Below are positions 7,084 through 9,200 of a stretch of DNA of 9,200 nucleotides, piece by piece. Numbering within the stretch: the stretch's first letter is position 1; every line of letters starts with the position of its first letter. Location: the NCBI GenBank assembly GCA_022561255.1, contig JADFRO010000098.1, positions 1-9,200 on the forward strand, read 5' to 3'. Made by a program: the position numbers and the translations under genes. Below the pieces are notes generated by a model. The model was not told where the DNA came from. It did no database searches and worked only from the letters and a program-made list of their open reading frames with translations. This stretch comes from Planctomycetota bacterium. Lineage in GTDB: Bacteria; Planctomycetota; Phycisphaerae; UBA1845.

Positions 7084-8088
7084 ATGCCTGAGGATTTCAT
7101 CATTGGTGCCAAGCTCGGCGAACTCGTCGATCGCATCGTCAAGAGCTATGACGTCGACGAGCGCACACAGCACATCGATCGCCTCTACCTGCCCGCGCGA
7201 TCCGAGATCGTCCAGCTCGTGCGTGACCTGCTAGAGCTGCTGTTTCCGGGCTTCATCGGACGGCAGCATCTGACCCGGCATAACGTCGCGTTCCACGTCG
7301 GCGATCTTCTTCCGCGCATCAGCGAGGCGGCGTACCGCCAGATTTACCTTTGCATGTGCTACGTCGATGAGACAAAGCATCCCGCCGGGAAAGACCATCC
7401 GCCTTCAGGTGACCGTGCTCGACAGGTGACGCTCGCGTTTCTGGAAGGCATCCCCGAAATTCGAGAGAAGCTGGCCGGCGACGTTCAAGGCGCCTACGAC
7501 GGTGATCCGGCGGCTCTTAACACAGACGAGGTGATTCTCGCCTACCCGGGCTTGCTTGCGATCAGCGTGCAACGGCTAGCCCACGAGCTCTACGAACTTG
7601 GAGTACCGCTCATGCCTAGGATCATGTCGGAATGGGCGCACAATCAGACGGGCATCGACATCCACCCAGGAGCCAGGATCGGCCGCAACTTCTTCATCGA
7701 TCATGGGACGGGCGTGGTGATCGGGGAGACGACCGACATCGGCGATAACGTCAAGATGTACCAGGGTGTAACGCTCGGTGCGCTATCGTTTCCCAAAGAC
7801 GAACGGGGCCGCGTGATTCGTAAGACAAAACGCCATCCGACGGTTGGTGATAACGTCACGCTCTATGCCAACGCCATCGTGCTCGGCGGGGAAACGGTCA
7901 TCGGCGAAAACTCAGTGATCGGCGGGTCGGTGTTCGTAACCTCGAGTGTCCCGCCCAACTCGGTCGTCACCTTCAAACCGCCTGAGTTGCGCCTCAAGTC
8001 GCGAAGTCCCAAGGCTACTCCCGACGTCGATTCGAAGGCTCCCACGGCCACGACCAAGCCCGAATCCATGCCGGATTACATGATTTAG
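7084..8088 (+). CDS. cysE: Serine O-acetyltransferase
   Basis: Transfers acetyl from acetyl-CoA to L-serine, giving O-acetylserine, the first step of cysteine synthesis. The 334-residue protein has a long helical N-terminal domain (about 1-185, with LVRDLLELLFPGF at 45-57 and AYPGLLAISVQRLAHELYE at 153-171), as in EpsC-like enzymes, then a left-handed beta-helix of hexapeptide repeats (about 190-298). Catalytic residues align with E. coli CysE: Asp192 (DIHPGA), His207 (DHGTG, like His158) and His251 (KRHPTVG, like His193). The loop 233-249 before RHP is longer and more charged than in E. coli. The tail (300-334) is Lys/Pro/Thr-rich and ends DYMI; a C-terminal Ile is the residue by which SATs insert into the cysteine synthase active site, so complex formation is likely (inference). 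ATG 7084 has no strong Shine-Dalgarno sequence. Transcribed alone and divergently from the zinc-ribbon/thiE pair. Confidence 0.95.
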   Translation: MPEDFIIGAKLGELVDRIVKSYDVDERTQHIDRLYLPARSEIVQLVRDLLELLFPGFIGRQHLTRHNVAFHVGDLLPRISEAAYRQIYLCMCYVDETKHPAGKDHPPSGDRARQVTLAFLEGIPEIREKLAGDVQGAYDGDPAALNTDEVILAYPGLLAISVQRLAHELYELGVPLMPRIMSEWAHNQTGIDIHPGARIGRNFFIDHGTGVVIGETTDIGDNVKMYQGVTLGALSFPKDERGRVIRKTKRHPTVGDNVTLYANAIVLGGETVIGENSVIGGSVFVTSSVPPNSVVTFKPPELRLKSRSPKATPDVDSKAPTATTKPESMPDYMI

Positions 8089-8125
8089 CACTCTGACACG
8101 CATCCAATGAGGGCGGTTCCGAGTC

Positions 8126-8190
8126 GCGACCGTGGCGGGGCAGAGGATCGTGGATCACCGGTGAACGCGGGATCGCTCCCTGACGGTCGC
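8126..8190 (+). terminator. Long-range inverted repeat after cysE
   Basis: GCGACCGT (8126-8133) and ACGGTCGC (8183-8190) are perfect 8-bp arms around 49 bp. The loop itself contains a 10-bp palindrome, TCACCGGTGA (8155-8164). It starts about 38 bp after the cysE stop and could form a branched 3' structure that ends or stabilises the cysE mRNA. There is no T-run, so intrinsic termination is uncertain; the inner palindrome could equally be a protein-binding site. Confidence 0.35.
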
Positions 8191-8218
8191 GGCTCTGCTC
8201 AGTCTCACCTTCGAACAG

Positions 8219-8290
8219 CGCATCGCGGAACCTTTCTGACAACGTGTCGCGGAACCCTTGTGACAACGCGTCGCGGAACCGTAGGGATCC
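8219..8290. repeat. 24-bp tandem repeat, about 2.6 copies
   Basis: Consecutive units begin at 8219, 8243 and 8267. The core CGNGTCGCGGAACC is shared (first unit CGCATCGCGGAACC); units 1 and 2 also share the ending TGACAA, while unit 3 diverges after GGAACC. The period is a multiple of three, so reverse-strand translation gives an 8-residue repeat (FRDALSQG, FRDTLSER, FRDALFEG), but that frame runs antisense into cysE and is not judged a gene. There are no spacers, so this is not a CRISPR array. Confidence 0.75.
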
Positions 8291-8291
8291 C

Positions 8292-8311
8292 CTCACCTAG
8301 GCCAAGGTGAG
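8292..8311. promoter_or_regulatory. Perfect 7-bp inverted repeat upstream of the S24 regulator
   Basis: CTCACCT (8292-8298) and AGGTGAG (8305-8311) are perfect arms around AGGCCA. It immediately follows the tandem repeat and lies about 60 bp upstream of the regulator's promoter. It shares TCACC/GGTGA half-sites with the palindrome at 8155-8164, which suggests a protein-binding dyad; a weak hairpin terminator without a T-run is the alternative. Confidence 0.35.
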
Positions 8312-8354
8312 CCCTGCCGTTAGCATACAGCCGGTGCTACACACGAAATATTTA

Positions 8355-8383
8355 TTGCTTAACAATTGTTTCGGTGGTACACT
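8355..8383 (+). promoter_or_regulatory. Promoter of the S24 regulator with palindromic operator in its spacer
   Basis: TTGCTT (8355-8360) and TACACT (8378-8383) are 17 bp apart in an AT-rich island. The perfect 10-bp palindrome AACAATTGTT fills 8361-8370, directly after the -35, where a bound repressor would block RNA polymerase. Transcription would start about 8390, which is the first base of the regulator's GTG codon. Autorepression is an inference from this layout. Confidence 0.5.
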
Positions 8384-8389
8384 TCGGGT

Positions 8390-9052
8390 GTGGGGCGCAA
8401 ACCTTCCAAAACGCAGTTGCGGGCGGGCGAGGCGATCGGTGGGCGCATGCGCCGAAGACGCAAGGAGTTGGGGCTCACTCAGGCAGGCTTGGCGTCGCTG
8501 GCGGGTGTCAACCAGGGATTCATCTCTCAGATCGAGCGGGGCGAGGCGAACGCGAGACCTCGAACGGTGGACGCGCTCTCCGTTGCGCTGAATCTGCCGC
8601 AGGGTGTGCTCATCGGTGGGGGGGCGGACCACGACACGCCTCAGCCGCTTGAAACGCGCGAGGTTCCTCTTTTCGGCTCCATCCCCGCGGGCCCGCCGTC
8701 AGAGTCGCAGGAGCAGCTCGAGATGTTCCCCGTATTGCGCCACCAGTGGTCCCCGGACTACTTTTGCCTGCGATTATCCTTCGATAGCATGGAGCCGACG
8801 CTCAAGCCGGGTGACATCGTGCTCGTTCATTACCGCCCGGACGTCGAGCCCGAACACGTTCAGGGGCGTATCTGCGCCTGCCTGGTCGACGGTCAGCCGA
8901 CGTTGAAACGTGTTAGTGTCGAGCACCAAAACGGGCGGCGTATTGTGATTCTTCGCGGCGACAATCCGCAGGTCGCCCCCCGAGTGATCGACGCCTCGCA
9001 GGAGTTTTCCATCCAGGGCACCGTCGTACGCCTCGTCTGCCGAGACCTCTGA
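8390..9052 (+). CDS. XRE-family repressor with S24 (LexA/CI-like) self-cleavage domain
   Basis: A 220-residue transcription regulator. Residues 13-70 are an HTH_3/XRE domain (GGRMRRRRKELGLTQAGLA at 17-35; recognition helix region NQGFISQIERG at 41-51). Residues 91-220 are an S24 peptidase domain: cleavage site FGSIPAGPP with Ala100-Gly101, nucleophile Ser133 in DSMEPTLKPGD, and general base Lys173 in PTLKRV. The Ala-Ser and Ser-Lys spacings (33 and 40) are close to LexA (35 and 37) and lambda CI (38 and 43), so RecA-stimulated autocleavage is plausible. The HTH type makes it CI/HdiR-like rather than a true LexA. The GTG at 8390 is preferred because it precedes the whole HTH; the TTG at 8366 lies inside the promoter and the ATG at 8447 would cut the HTH. 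No ribosome site is visible before the GTG. Target genes are not evident; no phage genes are seen nearby. Confidence 0.9.
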   Translation: MGRKPSKTQLRAGEAIGGRMRRRRKELGLTQAGLASLAGVNQGFISQIERGEANARPRTVDALSVALNLPQGVLIGGGADHDTPQPLETREVPLFGSIPAGPPSESQEQLEMFPVLRHQWSPDYFCLRLSFDSMEPTLKPGDIVLVHYRPDVEPEHVQGRICACLVDGQPTLKRVSVEHQNGRRIVILRGDNPQVAPRVIDASQEFSIQGTVVRLVCRDL

Positions 9053-9061
9053 TTCGCGGTG

Positions 9062-9200
9062 TCAGCGATTTGTGGGCGGGAGCTTCCCAACGGGCCGCCG
9101 GTCGAAAGCTCCCTGGAACGCGTGGGCTTCGACCGTCAAAACGACCTCCGTGTCCGGCAAGTTTCCCCTAACCCGTCGTAGCACAAAAACAATTTTCTTA
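9062..9200 (-). CDS. Possible C-terminal fragment of an unidentified protein
   Basis: One reverse-strand frame is open from the right edge to a TGA at 9064-9062, giving 45 residues (including FVLRRVRGNLPDTEVVLTVE and ending KLPPTNR). It has a protein-like mix of residues, and it would converge on the S24 regulator with only 9 bp between the stops. I do not recognise it, and a run of 45 open codons is not rare at this G+C content. Confidence 0.3.
   Translation of the reverse strand, partial: KKIVFVLRRVRGNLPDTEVVLTVEAHAFQGAFDRRPVGKLPPTNR

Noticed and set aside
8219..8290. CRISPR array
   Set aside because: Units are directly contiguous with no spacers, only about 2.6 copies, and no cas genes are present.
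8015..8296. Reverse-strand 93-codon frame with an 8-residue FRDALSxx repeat
   Set aside because: The repeat simply reflects the 24-bp DNA repeat; the frame runs antisense into cysE and has no ribosome site or family.
8390..9052. Prophage immunity region
   Set aside because: Only one CI-like gene is seen, with no Cro-type partner, integrase or structural gene within the window.
9062..9200. Transposase remnant (IS1380-like) in the right-edge fragment
   Set aside because: A faint likeness of LRRVRGNLPDTEVV to a transposase segment is too short and lacks the catalytic Asp context; no terminal repeats are visible.

Overview
The window looks like chromosomal DNA of a planctomycete or a close relative. 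The G+C content is fairly high. A small membrane protein ends in a CxxCGYNLTGL...CPECG zinc ribbon, a tail I associate mainly with Planctomycetes. The thiamine gene is a ThiD2-ThiE fusion, and the serine acetyltransferase is of the long-N-terminus type. These are inferences from protein style; no rRNA or other phylogenetic marker is present.

Positions 1-4701 (minus strand) hold the stress/development cluster prkA, yhbH/yeaH (DUF444), spoVR, transcribed in that order. prkA encodes an AAA+ serine kinase-like protein, yhbH a von Willebrand A-like protein with an intact MIDAS motif, and spoVR (cut by the left edge) a SpoVR/YcgB protein. A near-consensus housekeeping promoter (TTGACT, 17 bp, TAATAT) lies about 170 bp before prkA, with a perfect palindrome upstream of it. 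The 111-bp prkA-yhbH gap can fold; yhbH and spoVR are separated by only 5 bp. The biochemical job of this trio is still poorly understood, so it is the best candidate here for an under-described system.

Positions 4746-5113 are intergenic, with a GC-rich hairpin after the thiamine gene. Positions 5114-6948 (minus strand) hold a two-gene unit: a two-helix zinc-ribbon membrane protein whose stop overlaps by one base the start of a ThiD2-ThiE fusion. A 135-bp divergent spacer separates this from cysE (plus strand, 7084-8088), a complete serine O-acetyltransferase with all catalytic residues and a C-terminal isoleucine of the kind that docks into cysteine synthase.

Positions 8089-8389 are non-coding but rich in structure: a long-range inverted repeat, two TCACC/GGTGA dyads, a 24-bp tandem repeat and a promoter with a 10-bp palindrome between its -35 and -10. 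That promoter drives an HTH_3/XRE plus S24-peptidase repressor (8390-9052) that keeps the Ala-Gly cleavage site and the Ser/Lys dyad of LexA/CI-type proteins. Its predicted transcription start coincides with its GTG codon, suggesting a leaderless, autoregulated mRNA. A possible C-terminal fragment of an unidentified minus-strand gene enters from the right edge.
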